The notes beneath the pieces were generated by a model that made no database searches, was not told where the DNA came from, and saw only the letters and a program-made list of their open reading frames with translations. Below are positions 35,012-43,853 of a stretch of DNA of 64,000 nt, piece by piece. The stretch comes from Burkholderia anthina (GTDB lineage: Bacteria > Pseudomonadota > Gammaproteobacteria > Burkholderiales > Burkholderiaceae). The first letter of the stretch is position 1. The number at the start of each line of letters is the position of its first letter. The stretch lies in NCBI RefSeq assembly GCF_902498995.1, contig NZ_CABVLY010000014.1, forward strand, positions 1 through 64,000. Direction: 5' to 3'. Made by a program: the position numbers and the translations under genes.

Positions 35012-37435
35012 ATGTCATATGTTCGAGCGGGCCATGTTCTGGTCATGTCGGGAATGCTTGGCTTGATCGTGTCGGGGTGCGGCGGCGAAGCGGACAGCGT
35101 GCCGGGTATGAGTCAAAGCGCCGGCGTGCCGGAAGCGGCTGCATTTCAGGTGGACCGGCCCAACGTCGTGGGCCGCTCGAATATCGTGCTCGGCAGCCCC
35201 AATCTGTCGAACACGCAGGCGATGCCGCTTGGCAACGGCCGGTTGGGCGCGGCTGTCTGGTCGGAAAACGGCCTGACCGTCCAGCTCAATCGCAGCGACA
35301 CGCTGCCGAAGCGGCTTTCGCCCGGTCAACTGGTCGTTCCAGGGTTGTCGACGATCACGCGTGCCGCGGATTACCGCGGCGTTCTCGATCTGTATAACGG
35401 CGAATTCCGCGAAAGCGGCGGCGGCATGACGGCCACGGCCTACATTCAACCCGACACCGATGCGCTGGTGATCGATGTGACGGGTGCCGATCCGGCCAGG
35501 CCGCAGACGGCCACCCTGCGTCTGTGGTCGCCGCGCACACCCACGGCGAGCGTCGCGGGACAGTCGATCGGCGTATTGTCGCAAGCGTGGGTCGACGGCA
35601 AGGCGGGCGACGCGGACGGCAGTTCCGGACACGCCTTCGGCGCGCTGGCCGCGATCACCGCAGTGGGCCGGAACGTCACCGTTTCGACGGCGGCCGACTC
35701 GCTCTCGGCGACGGTCGGTTTCACGCCGAACGCGGACGGAACGTTTCATATCGTCGTCGGCGCGCCGCACTACGACGGCAGCCAGGCTGTGCCGGCACTG
35801 GCGAGCGCGAGTGTCTCGGACACCGCGCCGGCGGCGCATGCGCAATCGTGGAACGCCTTTTGGGCGCGGACCGGGTTGATCAAGCTGACTTCGTCGGACG
35901 GTAGCGGCGAATACATGGAGAATCTGCGGAATTTCTATCTCTATTCGGCGCAGGCCGAGAACAAGGATACGTATCCCGGCTCGCAGGCCGGTGTCGGCGA
36001 CTTGTTTGCCTGGACAGGCGATGCCCATCGCTGGGACCCGGCCGGATACTGGCACTGGAATCTGCGCATGCAGGTCGCGGCGAACCTGTCGGCCGGCCTG
36101 CCCGATCTCAATGCGCCGTACTTCAATCTTTATCGGGACAACCTGGCCAGTATCAAGGCGTGGACCCAGGCCAATATCGGCGGAGACGGAACGAGCGCTT
36201 GCGTGCCGGAGACCATGCGGTTCAACGGAAACGGAAAGCAGATCAACAGTGCCGGGGTACTGGTGTCGAACTGCAGCGCGAGTGCGGGGGCCAACTACAA
36301 CGCCCGCACGCTGTCGACCGGGGCGGAGGTGTCGCACTTCATCTGGTCGCAGTACCTGGCGACCGACGACTTGGGCTTCCTGGCCAGGCACTATCCGTTC
36401 ATGGTGGCGGCCGCCCGCTTCATGCTCGGCTATCAGCGTGTCGGCGTGGACACGCTGCGCCATACCGCTCCGACCAACGCGCACGAGACGCAATGGGACG
36501 TCCGGGATTCGACCACCGATCTCGCCGCGATCCGGACGCTTTACGCCGATACCTTGAATGCGAGCCAGGTGCTGAAACGCGCCGGTCAGTCGATCGACGG
36601 CACGCTCGTGAGCGAGCTCGACGCGGCGTTGCCGCTGACGCCGGATTATCCGCGCACGCAGTCGTCGGGGGCGCTGACGCTGCTGCCCGCATCGGCCGAT
36701 TCGGCCGGCACGGATGTGATCGCCGATTCGTACTTGCCGGCGGCGGCCAACCGGAATTCCGAAAACATCGGTCTGGAGCCGCTCTGGCCGTTCGACCAGA
36801 TCGGCGATACGTCGGCGCTGTATGCCGTGGCACGGCGGACATTCGTCAGTCGTCCATACAAGACGACGAACGACTGGAGTTTCGACCCGATCCACGCGGC
36901 CCGGCTCGGGCTCGGCGACGAAGTCAGGCAGACGCTGATCACGCTAACGGAAACGTATCAGAAGTATCCGAGCGGCTTCGCGCAATTCGCCGGCTCGGGC
37001 GAGCCGTATGTCGAACAGACCGGCGTGGTCGCGGCGGCCCTGGCGGAGTCGCTCGTGCAGGACTACGACGGCGTCATCCGGATTGCGCCGGCCGTGCCCG
37101 GCGGGTGGGACTATGACGGGACGGTATTTGTGCGCGGCAATACGCGGGTCAACGTGCAGGTTCGCCATGGCATTCCGGTGACCGTCGTGATCGAGCCAGG
37201 TTCGAATGCCGCGCTGACCGTGCGCAATCCGTGGCCCGGCACTGCCGTCACGGCAACTTCGGCCGGACAGCGCCTGCCCGTCACGACGCAGGGCGCCAAC
37301 CTGATACTGCAACCCGGCGGGACGCATGCGATCGTCATGAGAAGTGCTGCTGTCGCGAGTTTGCCGCCCGCGCCGGTCAGTGGAACGGTTGCGACGGCCG
37401 CGAAACATCTCGGCCCGGTTCAGATCGGCCTGTAA
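35012..37435 (+). CDS. Surface lipoprotein glycoside hydrolase, GH95-like
   Basis: An 807-residue lipoprotein. The lipobox 'VSGC' ends near residue 24, so it is anchored to a membrane. The N-terminal domain has 'AMPLGNGRLGAAVW' and 'VQLNRSDTLP', the opening signature of GH95-type enzymes (alpha-L-fucosidases and alpha-L-galactosidases). The catalytic alpha/alpha barrel follows, with 'NAHETQWD' (about residue 490) as the probable general-acid region. A C-terminal beta domain ends the protein. Base composition is a little less GC-extreme than the neighbours. The ATG at 35012 follows a purine-rich GGGGG. It may also be a distant relative rather than a true GH95 member. It ends the importer operon. 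Confidence 0.75.
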   Translation: MSYVRAGHVLVMSGMLGLIVSGCGGEADSVPGMSQSAGVPEAAAFQVDRPNVVGRSNIVLGSPNLSNTQAMPLGNGRLGAAVWSENGLTVQLNRSDTLPKRLSPGQLVVPGLSTITRAADYRGVLDLYNGEFRESGGGMTATAYIQPDTDALVIDVTGADPARPQTATLRLWSPRTPTASVAGQSIGVLSQAWVDGKAGDADGSSGHAFGALAAITAVGRNVTVSTAADSLSATVGFTPNADGTFHIVVGAPHYDGSQAVPALASASVSDTAPAAHAQSWNAFWARTGLIKLTSSDGSGEYMENLRNFYLYSAQAENKDTYPGSQAGVGDLFAWTGDAHRWDPAGYWHWNLRMQVAANLSAGLPDLNAPYFNLYRDNLASIKAWTQANIGGDGTSACVPETMRFNGNGKQINSAGVLVSNCSASAGANYNARTLSTGAEVSHFIWSQYLATDDLGFLARHYPFMVAAARFMLGYQRVGVDTLRHTAPTNAHETQWDVRDSTTDLAAIRTLYADTLNASQVLKRAGQSIDGTLVSELDAALPLTPDYPRTQSSGALTLLPASADSAGTDVIADSYLPAAANRNSENIGLEPLWPFDQIGDTSALYAVARRTFVSRPYKTTNDWSFDPIHAARLGLGDEVRQTLITLTETYQKYPSGFAQFAGSGEPYVEQTGVVAAALAESLVQDYDGVIRIAPAVPGGWDYDGTVFVRGNTRVNVQVRHGIPVTVVIEPGSNAALTVRNPWPGTAVTATSAGQRLPVTTQGANLILQPGGTHAIVMRSAAVASLPPAPVSGTVATAAKHLGPVQIGL

Positions 37436-37454
37436 GGTGCGCGTTCGGCAGGCG

Positions 37455-37471
37455 GGCCGGCTATTCCGGCC
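37455..37471. terminator. Hairpin between convergent GH95-like and lacI genes
   Basis: GGCCGG-CTATT-CCGGCC in the 100-base gap where the two genes converge. More GC-rich inverted repeats follow. There is no T tract, so this is a moderate candidate for a bidirectional terminator. Confidence 0.35.
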
Positions 37472-37535
37472 GTCGGCCGCGGGCCGGCCGTTCCGGTCGC
37501 GTCGTAGCACCCCGGGACGCCGCGCATCGCGTCCA

Positions 37536-38522
37536 TCACGTGCGCCGCGACCGGGCTGTCGATTCACGGACGACGAGCCATGCATCGAGCATCGTATGCG
37601 ACGCGGGCGATTTGCCCGCGAGCGCATCGAGCAGCGTCGTCATCGCGACTTCGCCTGCGCGCTCGGTTTCGGTGTCGATCGATGTCAGCGTGGGCGAGGT
37701 GAGCTTGCCGAGCTCGAGGTTGTCGAAGCCGCATACGGCGACGTCGCGCGGGATCGCGATGCCGAGCCGTTCCGCTTCCTTGATGAAGCCGGCCGCGATC
37801 ATGTCGTTGTAGCAGATCACCGCGTCGGGCGGGTCGGCGGACAGCATCACCGATGCGCACACGCGCTCGCCGTCGGCGACGGTCGCGCGCGGCACGCTGA
37901 ACGTCTTCAATGGCAGCCCGGCACGCGCGAGCACTTGCGCCGCGCCAGCACGCCGTTCGTTGTCGGCGCGCGCGTTCGGCAGGCTGATGTACGCGAAGCG
38001 CTGATACTTTTCCATCAGCAGGTGCTGCGCGAGCAGTTCGCCCGCGCGGGTCGAATCGGAGCAGAGCGTGAGCAGGCCGTCGCGCGGCGCGGAGCCGACC
38101 GCGACGACCGGCTTGCCGAGGCTCGCGGTCCAGCGCAGGTCGTCGTCGGGCATGCTGGTGTTCAGGATCAGCCCGTCGACGCGCCGGCTCAGCTTGGTCA
38201 ACGCCGGCCGTTCGCCCTTGCGGTTCTCGTCGGCATCGACGATCAGGACCACGAAATCGTTGCGCTGCGCGATCCGGTTCACGCCCTTGACCATCGCGGT
38301 GAAGTACGGGTTGAGAATGTCCTGGATCACGACGCCGACGGCGCCCGTCTGGCCGGTCGCCATCGAGCGCGCGAGCGGGTTCGACTCGTAACCGAGCTGC
38401 GCGATCGCCTCGGCGATGCGGCGCTCGACGTCGGGCGAGAAGCGCTTCGTCTTGTTGATGAACTTGGAGACGGTTCCGATGGAGACGCCGGCTGCGGCGG
38501 CGACTTCGTTGATCTTGGCCAC
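37536..38522 (-). CDS. LacI-family repressor of the glycan/galactonate locus
   Basis: A 328-residue LacI/GalR regulator. The HTH is at residues 3-25 ('VSIGTVSKFIN'), with a hinge helix near 50 ('NPLARSMATG') and a periplasmic-binding-like effector domain. The start is a GTG at 38522, giving the usual 'AKINEVAA' beginning, but no ribosome site is obvious. It is divergent from the porin. Two identical 16-bp palindromes and one 13/16 variant stand before the porin and the importer operon and fit its expected operator. Inducer unknown; a galactose derivative is likely. Confidence 0.9.
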   Translation of the reverse strand: MAKINEVAAAAGVSIGTVSKFINKTKRFSPDVERRIAEAIAQLGYESNPLARSMATGQTGAVGVVIQDILNPYFTAMVKGVNRIAQRNDFVVLIVDADENRKGERPALTKLSRRVDGLILNTSMPDDDLRWTASLGKPVVAVGSAPRDGLLTLCSDSTRAGELLAQHLLMEKYQRFAYISLPNARADNERRAGAAQVLARAGLPLKTFSVPRATVADGERVCASVMLSADPPDAVICYNDMIAAGFIKEAERLGIAIPRDVAVCGFDNLELGKLTSPTLTSIDTETERAGEVAMTTLLDALAGKSPASHTMLDAWLVVRESTARSRRT

Positions 38523-38680
38523 GATGAAAGTGTGTGTCAGTGCATTTTGCCGGCGAGCATAGCATGCGCGCCGACGGCGGCGACCGTGCGGCAATGCTGG
38601 ATGCATGCCGCGCGGCCGGACTCGGTAGTATCCCTTGGAGGGCCAGAATTTTCTTGAAAAAGCGCCATCGCACACCGACA

Positions 38681-38696
38681 ATGAAAACGCTTTCCC
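38681..38696. promoter_or_regulatory. Imperfect LacI-type operator (13/16)
   Basis: ATGAAAACGCTTTCCC matches the 16-bp palindrome of this locus at 13 positions. It lies in the 308-base gap between lacI and the porin, nearer lacI than the perfect copy, and could serve autoregulation or DNA looping between the two sites (104 bases apart, about 10 helical turns). A still weaker resemblance at about 38655-38670 is not claimed. Confidence 0.5.
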
Positions 38697-38784
38697 TTTT
38701 CGCGAGCATAGCACGCGCGCATTCCGTTCGAAACGTATCGGAAAACGACGCTCGACAACCGCCGCGAAATTTTTTTGCCGTGAC

Positions 38785-38800
38785 GGGAAAGCGCTTTCCC
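38785..38800 (+). promoter_or_regulatory. Perfect LacI-type operator before the porin
   Basis: GGGAAAGCGCTTTCCC, identical to the site at 27709-27724, ends 30 bases before the porin ATG. That position would put it near the transcription start. The identity of two 16-bp palindromes 11 kb apart is strong evidence that the porin and the ABC operon are controlled together. Confidence 0.8.
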
Positions 38801-38830
38801 AATTCAGACGAAAACAAGGAGGAGATCTTG

Positions 38831-39952
38831 ATGCGACAGTATGGGTGGATCGCGGCGCTCGCATTGGCGGTGCCCGCCGCGGCGCAGGCCGAATCGAGCG
38901 TGACGGTATGGGGGCGGGTCGGCGGCGACGTGCAGTACCTGAGCGGCGTGCAGAACGGCCCGCATTCGACGGGCTCGCGCTTCTCGGAGGGCAACGACTG
39001 GGGGACGAGCATCCTCGGCCTCACGGGCAAGGAGGATCTCGGCGGCGGCAACCAGGCCGTGTTCTGGCTCGAATCGGCGATCAACGCGGCGAACGGCAAC
39101 TACGGCGGCGGCGTGCTGTTCCAGCGCGGCGCGTGGGTCGGGCTGAAGAACGAGCGCTACGGCTTCCTGCGGCTCGGGCAGGGGTCGTTCATCAACAGCT
39201 ACATCTGGTCGTACGATCCGCTGCTGGAGGAAAACTATTCGGTCGAGTCGCTGACGTCGTATCGCAACGGGCCGAAGCTGTCGAACGGGATCCGCTACGA
39301 GTCGCCGAAGTTCGGCGGCTTCTCGTTCGCGTTGCAGGCGAACCTCGGCAACAGCTCGGACGGCTGGCTGCGCGGCTCGACGGGCAACGTGAACGCCACG
39401 GGCCTGTCCGACGGCGCGACGCTCGCGTACACGCACGGCGACTTCGAAGTGCGCGCGATCTGGAACGAGATCCGCAACCAGTACGGCCGCGAGGACAACC
39501 TGTTCACCGCGTCGCAGGAGGCGTTCATCGGCGTACGCGACCGCTTCGGCCCCGCGCTGGTGCAGCTCGGCTACACGCGCTACAGCGCACCCGACACGCC
39601 GGCCGGCCTGTCGCGCACCGCGAACTACTACTGGGGCGGCGTGACCTACGACGCGACGCCGTTCCTGCATCTGCAGGGCGCCGTCTACTCGATGAAGATC
39701 GATGCGGGCAAGTGGACCGCCGATCACAGCGGCGAAGGGCGCTCGACGATCATCGGCCTCGGCACGATGTACGACCTGTCGAAGCGCACGTTCCTGTATG
39801 CAACCGCCGCGCACGTGTTCAACAGCGCGAATGCGAACCTGGGCGTGAACCCGCAGTCGCCGGGGCTCGGCAACGGCAACGGACTCGGGGCGTCGCCGAT
39901 GCCGGGGCATGGCCAGACGGGTGTTTACGCCGGTATCGAGACGCTCTTCTGA
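38831..39952 (+). CDS. Outer membrane porin of the glycan locus
   Basis: A 373-residue porin of the Burkholderia trimeric family. Signal peptide to about residue 20 ('AAAQAESS'), first strand 'SVTVWGRVGGDV', 'LGLTGKEDLG' near 60, and terminal Phe ('IETLF'). AGGAGAT precedes the ATG at 38831. A LacI-type operator just upstream, and dgoK downstream, point to uptake of the sugar used by this locus rather than a housekeeping role. Relative to the 1595 porin it has a less usual loop region rich in Gly and Asn near residues 350-365. Confidence 0.9.
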   Translation: MRQYGWIAALALAVPAAAQAESSVTVWGRVGGDVQYLSGVQNGPHSTGSRFSEGNDWGTSILGLTGKEDLGGGNQAVFWLESAINAANGNYGGGVLFQRGAWVGLKNERYGFLRLGQGSFINSYIWSYDPLLEENYSVESLTSYRNGPKLSNGIRYESPKFGGFSFALQANLGNSSDGWLRGSTGNVNATGLSDGATLAYTHGDFEVRAIWNEIRNQYGREDNLFTASQEAFIGVRDRFGPALVQLGYTRYSAPDTPAGLSRTANYYWGGVTYDATPFLHLQGAVYSMKIDAGKWTADHSGEGRSTIIGLGTMYDLSKRTFLYATAAHVFNSANANLGVNPQSPGLGNGNGLGASPMPGHGQTGVYAGIETLF

Positions 39953-40001
39953 TCGATACGGAACCGTACGGCAAATCGCATACGTCAAATAGAGGAATCC
40001 T

Positions 40002-41135
40002 ATGCAAGCAGCAAGCAAGCGACATCGAGAACCATCGAATCCGCCGCGCCTGATCGCGCTCGACTGGGGCACCACGTCGCTGCGCGCGTACCTGATGGCG
40101 GACGCGCGGATGGTGCTCGACGCGCGCGCCGCGCCCAAGGGCGTGATGCAGATCGGCGGCGCGGAGGTCGCGATCGCGGATGCGTGCGATGGGGCGTTCG
40201 AAGACGTGTGCGGCGCGTGGCTCGATGCGTGGCCGGCGCTGCCGGTCGTCGCGGCCGGCATGGTCGGCAGCGCGCAGGGCTGGCGCGATACGCCGTATGC
40301 GGACGTGCCGATCGACGCGGACCGGCTCGGCGCCGCGCTGCATGCGGTGCGCACGCGGCGCGGCGCGGCCGTGCACATCGTGCCGGGGCTGATCCAGCGC
40401 GGCGAGCTCGCGAACGTGATGCGCGGGGAAGAGACGCAGATCGTCGGCGCGCTGCACGCGGGCGGCGCCGCGCATGCAGCGGCCGCGACGCGCTGGATCG
40501 GCCTGCCGGGCACGCATTCGAAGTGGGTCGCGGTGCGCGGCTCGCGGATCGAGCGCTTCCGGACTTTCATGACGGGCGAGCTGTATGCGCTGCTCTGCAC
40601 GCACAGCCTGCTCGGCCGCACGATGCGGCCGGCGCCGGCGTTCGTCGAGGCGGCGTTCGAGCGTGGCGTGCGCACCGCGCAGGCCGGCCATGCGACCGGG
40701 CTGCTCGCGACGATCTTCGGCAGCCGCGCGCGGCTGCTGGCCGGCGAGCTCGCGCCGCACGAGCAGGCCGATTACCTGTCGGGCGTGCTGATCGGCCACG
40801 AGCTTGCGGGGCTGGCCGCCGAAGGCGACGGGCCGGCCGGCGCGCCCGGTGCCGATGCGCCGCGGCCGATGCTGATCGGCGACGCCGCGCTGTGCGCGCG
40901 GTACCGGCACGCGGCCACGCTGTTCGGCTGGCCGCCCGTCGATACGATCGACGGCGCGGCGGCGGCCGGCCTGTGGGTGCTGGCCGAGCGGGCGGGGCTG
41001 CTGGCGGCGGCAAGCGAGGGGGCGGCGGTTCGTCTCGACGAACCGGCTGCCGCACTGGGTGGGCGGCACGACGATCGACAGGCAGTCGATCCGGTGCCGG
41101 ATAACGCATGCAACATTTCGGGAGACTCACGTTGA
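40002..41135 (+). CDS. dgoK: 2-keto-3-deoxygalactonate kinase
   Basis: A 377-residue DgoK-family sugar kinase of the ASKHA fold. The phosphate-1 motif 'ALDWGTTSLRAYL' (about 19-31) and 'GLPGTHSKWV' (about 167-176) identify it. It phosphorylates 2-keto-3-deoxy-D-galactonate at O6. The protein has a C-terminal tail of about 25 charged residues beyond the usual family end. AGAGGA precedes the ATG. It follows the porin by 49 bases and overlaps the next gene by 4. The usual partner, the KDPGal aldolase gene dgoA, is not next to it or elsewhere in the window. Confidence 0.9.
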   Translation: MQAASKRHREPSNPPRLIALDWGTTSLRAYLMADARMVLDARAAPKGVMQIGGAEVAIADACDGAFEDVCGAWLDAWPALPVVAAGMVGSAQGWRDTPYADVPIDADRLGAALHAVRTRRGAAVHIVPGLIQRGELANVMRGEETQIVGALHAGGAAHAAAATRWIGLPGTHSKWVAVRGSRIERFRTFMTGELYALLCTHSLLGRTMRPAPAFVEAAFERGVRTAQAGHATGLLATIFGSRARLLAGELAPHEQADYLSGVLIGHELAGLAAEGDGPAGAPGADAPRPMLIGDAALCARYRHAATLFGWPPVDTIDGAAAAGLWVLAERAGLLAAASEGAAVRLDEPAAALGGRHDDRQAVDPVPDNACNISGDSR

Positions 41136-42937
41136 AACACTGGAAGATGGTCGTCGCGCCGCTCGTCGGCGCACTTGCCGCATGCGGCGGCGGAGAATCG
41201 CCGGACGGCGCGGCAGTCACGGGGCAGCAACTGGCTGCCGCGCCCGCTGCGGGGCAGCAGGCCGGCGCGACGCCGGGCACGCTGTACGTCGATTGCTCGT
41301 CGGGCAGTAACGGAAACGGGAATGGGAGCGGCAACGTGAAAGCCTCGCCCGCGACGCTCGGCACGCCGGCCCATCCGGTCGACGATCTAGCCACGCTGAA
41401 CCGGATCGTGCTCACACCCGGCACGCATGTGCGCTTCAAGCGCGGCACGACCTGCTACGGCAGTTTTTCACCGGCGGCCGGCAGCACGGGCGCGGCCGGT
41501 GCGCCGATCGTCGTCGACGCGTACGGCGATCCGAAAGCGCCGCGGCCCGTCATTGCGGCCGGCTGCACCGATGCCGCGACCGACCCCGACCAGTCGCTCA
41601 CCGAGCAGCACAAGACGGCGAGCGGATTCAGCGGCTATTACTCGCTGTGCAAGTCGGACAACCCGACCGTGAACCGCGCGGCCATCTATCTGTACAACAC
41701 GCAGTACTGGGACATCCGCTCGCTCGAGCTGACCAACGACGCGACGACGCCCGGCGGGCGCCTCGGGCTGTATGTGCGGCTCGAGGATTACGGCACGGGC
41801 AGTCACTATCACGTCGACGACGTGTACGTGCATCACGTTCGCGGCTATCTGCAGGACGTCGCCGGCAATACGGTCGGCTCGTACAAGACGACGGGCGGGA
41901 TGCTGTTCGAGGTGACGCGCGACAACGAGGTGGTCGGCACGAAGGAGAAGCCGACCGGCTTCGACGACATCGCGGTCGAGAACAGCGAGATCTACAACGT
42001 CGACGCGGTCGCGCTGTCGACCCGCTCCGCATGGATGTGCCGCGTGGGCGGCGCGCCGTGCGGCGACTATCCGCCGTACAAGGGCAACCCGGCGTACCTC
42101 ACGAACCCGGCCACGCAGGCCGCGTCGGAGTATTTGCCGATGACGCGCGTCGTGTTGCGCAACAACCTGATCCACAACGTCGGCGGCGACGGCATCATCG
42201 TGCGCACCGCAACCGCGCCGGTCGTCGAGGCGAACCACCTGTACGACATCTGGATGCGCGCGCCGGGCAACAGTGCCGGTGCGTGGGCGATCAACACCGA
42301 CGACGCGCTGTTCCGCTACAACGAAGTCAACGGCGTGCGGCTCCAGAACAACATCGAGGCCGGCGACGGGATGGCGTTCGACGCGGATCTCGGCACGCGC
42401 AATACGCGGGTGACCGCGAACTTCAGCCACGACAACGATGGCGGGCTGATGCTGTTCTGTGGATGCGGATCCGACGGACTGGGTCACGTCGCGCAGGAAA
42501 CCGGTGCGATCGTCGACAACAACCTGAGCCTGAACGACAAGCGGCGTATCATCTCCGCCGCCGGGTCGGCCGACTCCGTCGTGCGCGACAACGTCGTGAT
42601 CACGCGCACGCCGGGCCTCGTGACGCCGATCGTCGAGAACCTCAGCTACGCGAACGCGTTCCAGGTGACAGGCAACCGCTTCTACAACGCATCGGACAGC
42701 GGCGCGATCTTCCGGACGAAGAATCCGCAAGGCAGCTACGCGAACATCGTGTGGAGCGGCAACGCGTACTTCGGTTATGCGGCGGATCCCGAGTTCGCCG
42801 GGCCGAACTATCGCCATGGCGCCGAGCCCGATACGGTCCAGCCTTTCGCCGGGCAGAACGTCGACGCGGCAGCCGGTGCCTGGTTCGCGGCGAGCGGGTT
42901 CGACCGGAACCGGTATCGCGCGCCGCGCGTGCACTGA
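41132..42937 (+). CDS. Lipoprotein with right-handed beta-helix domain, possible polysaccharide lyase or hydrolase
   Basis: A 601-residue lipoprotein. The lipobox 'LAAC' lies at about residue 19. I prefer the TTG at 41132, which overlaps the dgoK stop (TTGA) and has CGGGAG 7 bases before it; an ATG at 41108 would lengthen the signal. Repeated Asn-rich turns such as 'LRNNLIHNVGGDGI' and 'VEANHLY' indicate a parallel beta-helix (PbH1 repeats) at about 240-520, as in pectate lyases and related polysaccharide-degrading enzymes. No catalytic set can be assigned. It is probably a surface enzyme that feeds this locus, last gene of the porin-dgoK operon. Confidence 0.7.
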   Translation: MKHWKMVVAPLVGALAACGGGESPDGAAVTGQQLAAAPAAGQQAGATPGTLYVDCSSGSNGNGNGSGNVKASPATLGTPAHPVDDLATLNRIVLTPGTHVRFKRGTTCYGSFSPAAGSTGAAGAPIVVDAYGDPKAPRPVIAAGCTDAATDPDQSLTEQHKTASGFSGYYSLCKSDNPTVNRAAIYLYNTQYWDIRSLELTNDATTPGGRLGLYVRLEDYGTGSHYHVDDVYVHHVRGYLQDVAGNTVGSYKTTGGMLFEVTRDNEVVGTKEKPTGFDDIAVENSEIYNVDAVALSTRSAWMCRVGGAPCGDYPPYKGNPAYLTNPATQAASEYLPMTRVVLRNNLIHNVGGDGIIVRTATAPVVEANHLYDIWMRAPGNSAGAWAINTDDALFRYNEVNGVRLQNNIEAGDGMAFDADLGTRNTRVTANFSHDNDGGLMLFCGCGSDGLGHVAQETGAIVDNNLSLNDKRRIISAAGSADSVVRDNVVITRTPGLVTPIVENLSYANAFQVTGNRFYNASDSGAIFRTKNPQGSYANIVWSGNAYFGYAADPEFAGPNYRHGAEPDTVQPFAGQNVDAAAGAWFAASGFDRNRYRAPRVH

Positions 42938-42989
42938 CGGTACGGGCGGGTGTGCCGATGCGCGGCGACGTCCGACGCCGCTGCCGCGC

Positions 42990-43018
42990 GCGACCCGCTG
43001 TCCGTGTCAGCGGGTCGC
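42990..43018 (+). terminator. Hairpin ending the porin-dgoK operon
   Basis: A perfect 11-bp stem, GCGACCCGCTG / CAGCGGGTCGC, with a 7-base loop, starting 52 bases after the lipoprotein stop. There is no T tract. It separates the sugar locus from the uspA unit. Confidence 0.6.
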
Positions 43019-43038
43019 AGGCCGGACGGCCGCCCGGT

Positions 43039-43079
43039 TTGATCGTCGTCAAGGTCCAAACCCGCCACCCGCCGATGAT
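43039..43079 (+). promoter_or_regulatory. FNR/ANR-like box and -10 region before the stress gene
   Basis: TTGAT-CGTC-GTCAA at 43039-43052 matches 9 of 10 positions of the FNR consensus TTGAT-N4-ATCAA. A GATGAT at 43074-43079 would be the -10 box, placing the box near -41.5 of a start about 43087. This is the class II geometry of an activated anaerobic promoter. The uspA ATG is at 43133. Confidence 0.6.
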
Positions 43080-43132
43080 GGTGACAGGGTCGCGCGCTCC
43101 CGCGCGCGGCAACTCACCCCAGCGAGGTTCGC

Positions 43133-43612
43133 ATGTACGAGAAGATCATGGTGGCCGTCGACGGCAGCGCTTCGTCGAAGCAGGCCCTGGCCGAGGCAGT
43201 GAAGGTGGCGCTGGCGGGCGACACGCACGTCAGCGTCGTGTACGTGGTCGACAAGTCGGTGCTGTTCACGTATGCCGGCCGTTTCGACCCGCATGCGCTC
43301 GTCGAGGAAATTCGCGAGGACGGCATCAAGGTGCTGCGCGAAGCCGAACAGATCATCGCGCTGGCCGGCGCGAAGGGCGAAGCCGAGCTCGTCGAGACCG
43401 AAAGCATCGGCGAGGACGTCGCGGAGCGCCTGCAGCGCTACGTGAAGGAACACGGGATCGATCTCGCGGTGGTCGGCACGCACGGGCGGCGCGGGCTCCG
43501 GCGCGTGCTGCTCGGCAGCGTCGCCGAGCGTTTCCTGCGCGGCTCGAACTGCCCGGTGCTGCTGATTCGCGGCGACGATGCCGACGTTCCGGCCGCCGCC
43601 GCTGCGGCCTGA
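43133..43612 (+). CDS. Universal stress protein, UspA family
   Basis: A 159-residue single-domain Usp. The start 'KIMVAVDGSASSKQAL' and the ATP-binding C-terminal pattern G-x2-G-x9-G-S ('GTHGRRGLRRVLLGSVAERF') are intact, so it is the nucleotide-binding type. Such proteins in Burkholderia and Pseudomonas are often induced by low oxygen, in keeping with the FNR-like box upstream. It is followed at 15 bases by a small membrane protein gene, probably cotranscribed. Confidence 0.92.
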   Translation: MYEKIMVAVDGSASSKQALAEAVKVALAGDTHVSVVYVVDKSVLFTYAGRFDPHALVEEIREDGIKVLREAEQIIALAGAKGEAELVETESIGEDVAERLQRYVKEHGIDLAVVGTHGRRGLRRVLLGSVAERFLRGSNCPVLLIRGDDADVPAAAAAA

Positions 43613-43627
43613 TGCGGCGGGTGCGCG

Positions 43628-43819
43628 ATGATACGTCGCCAGTACCGGATCGTCGTCGCGGCGATCGCCGTGTTCGTGTCGCTCACGGGGATGATGGCCG
43701 TGGTGAGCGGGCTGCTGTTCGATAATCCGGTCGCGCTGCGCGGCGGCGCGATCGCGCTGATCGTCGGCGTGGCCGGCTTTGTCGTGATGCTCAACCCGGG
43801 GCCGAAAGGCGAAGGGTGA
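43628..43819 (+). CDS. Small two-helix membrane protein
   Basis: A 63-residue protein with two hydrophobic segments (about 9-31 and 37-56) and short polar ends. It resembles small Burkholderia proteins that I associate with DUF2964, but I am not certain of the number. It lies 15 bases after uspA. With the FNR-like box it probably belongs to the low-oxygen response. Function unknown. Confidence 0.65.
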   Translation: MIRRQYRIVVAAIAVFVSLTGMMAVVSGLLFDNPVALRGGAIALIVGVAGFVVMLNPGPKGEG

Positions 43820-43821
43820 CG

Positions 43822-43848
43822 CGATACGCACGATACGTGCGATACGTG
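43822..43848 (+). repeat. 9-bp tandem repeat, three copies
   Basis: CGATACGCA, CGATACGTG, CGATACGTG in direct succession between the stops of the small membrane protein and the convergent TPR pseudogene. The first copy differs at two bases. A slippage-prone tract; no function is evident. Confidence 0.7.
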
Positions 43849-43853
43849 CGCAG

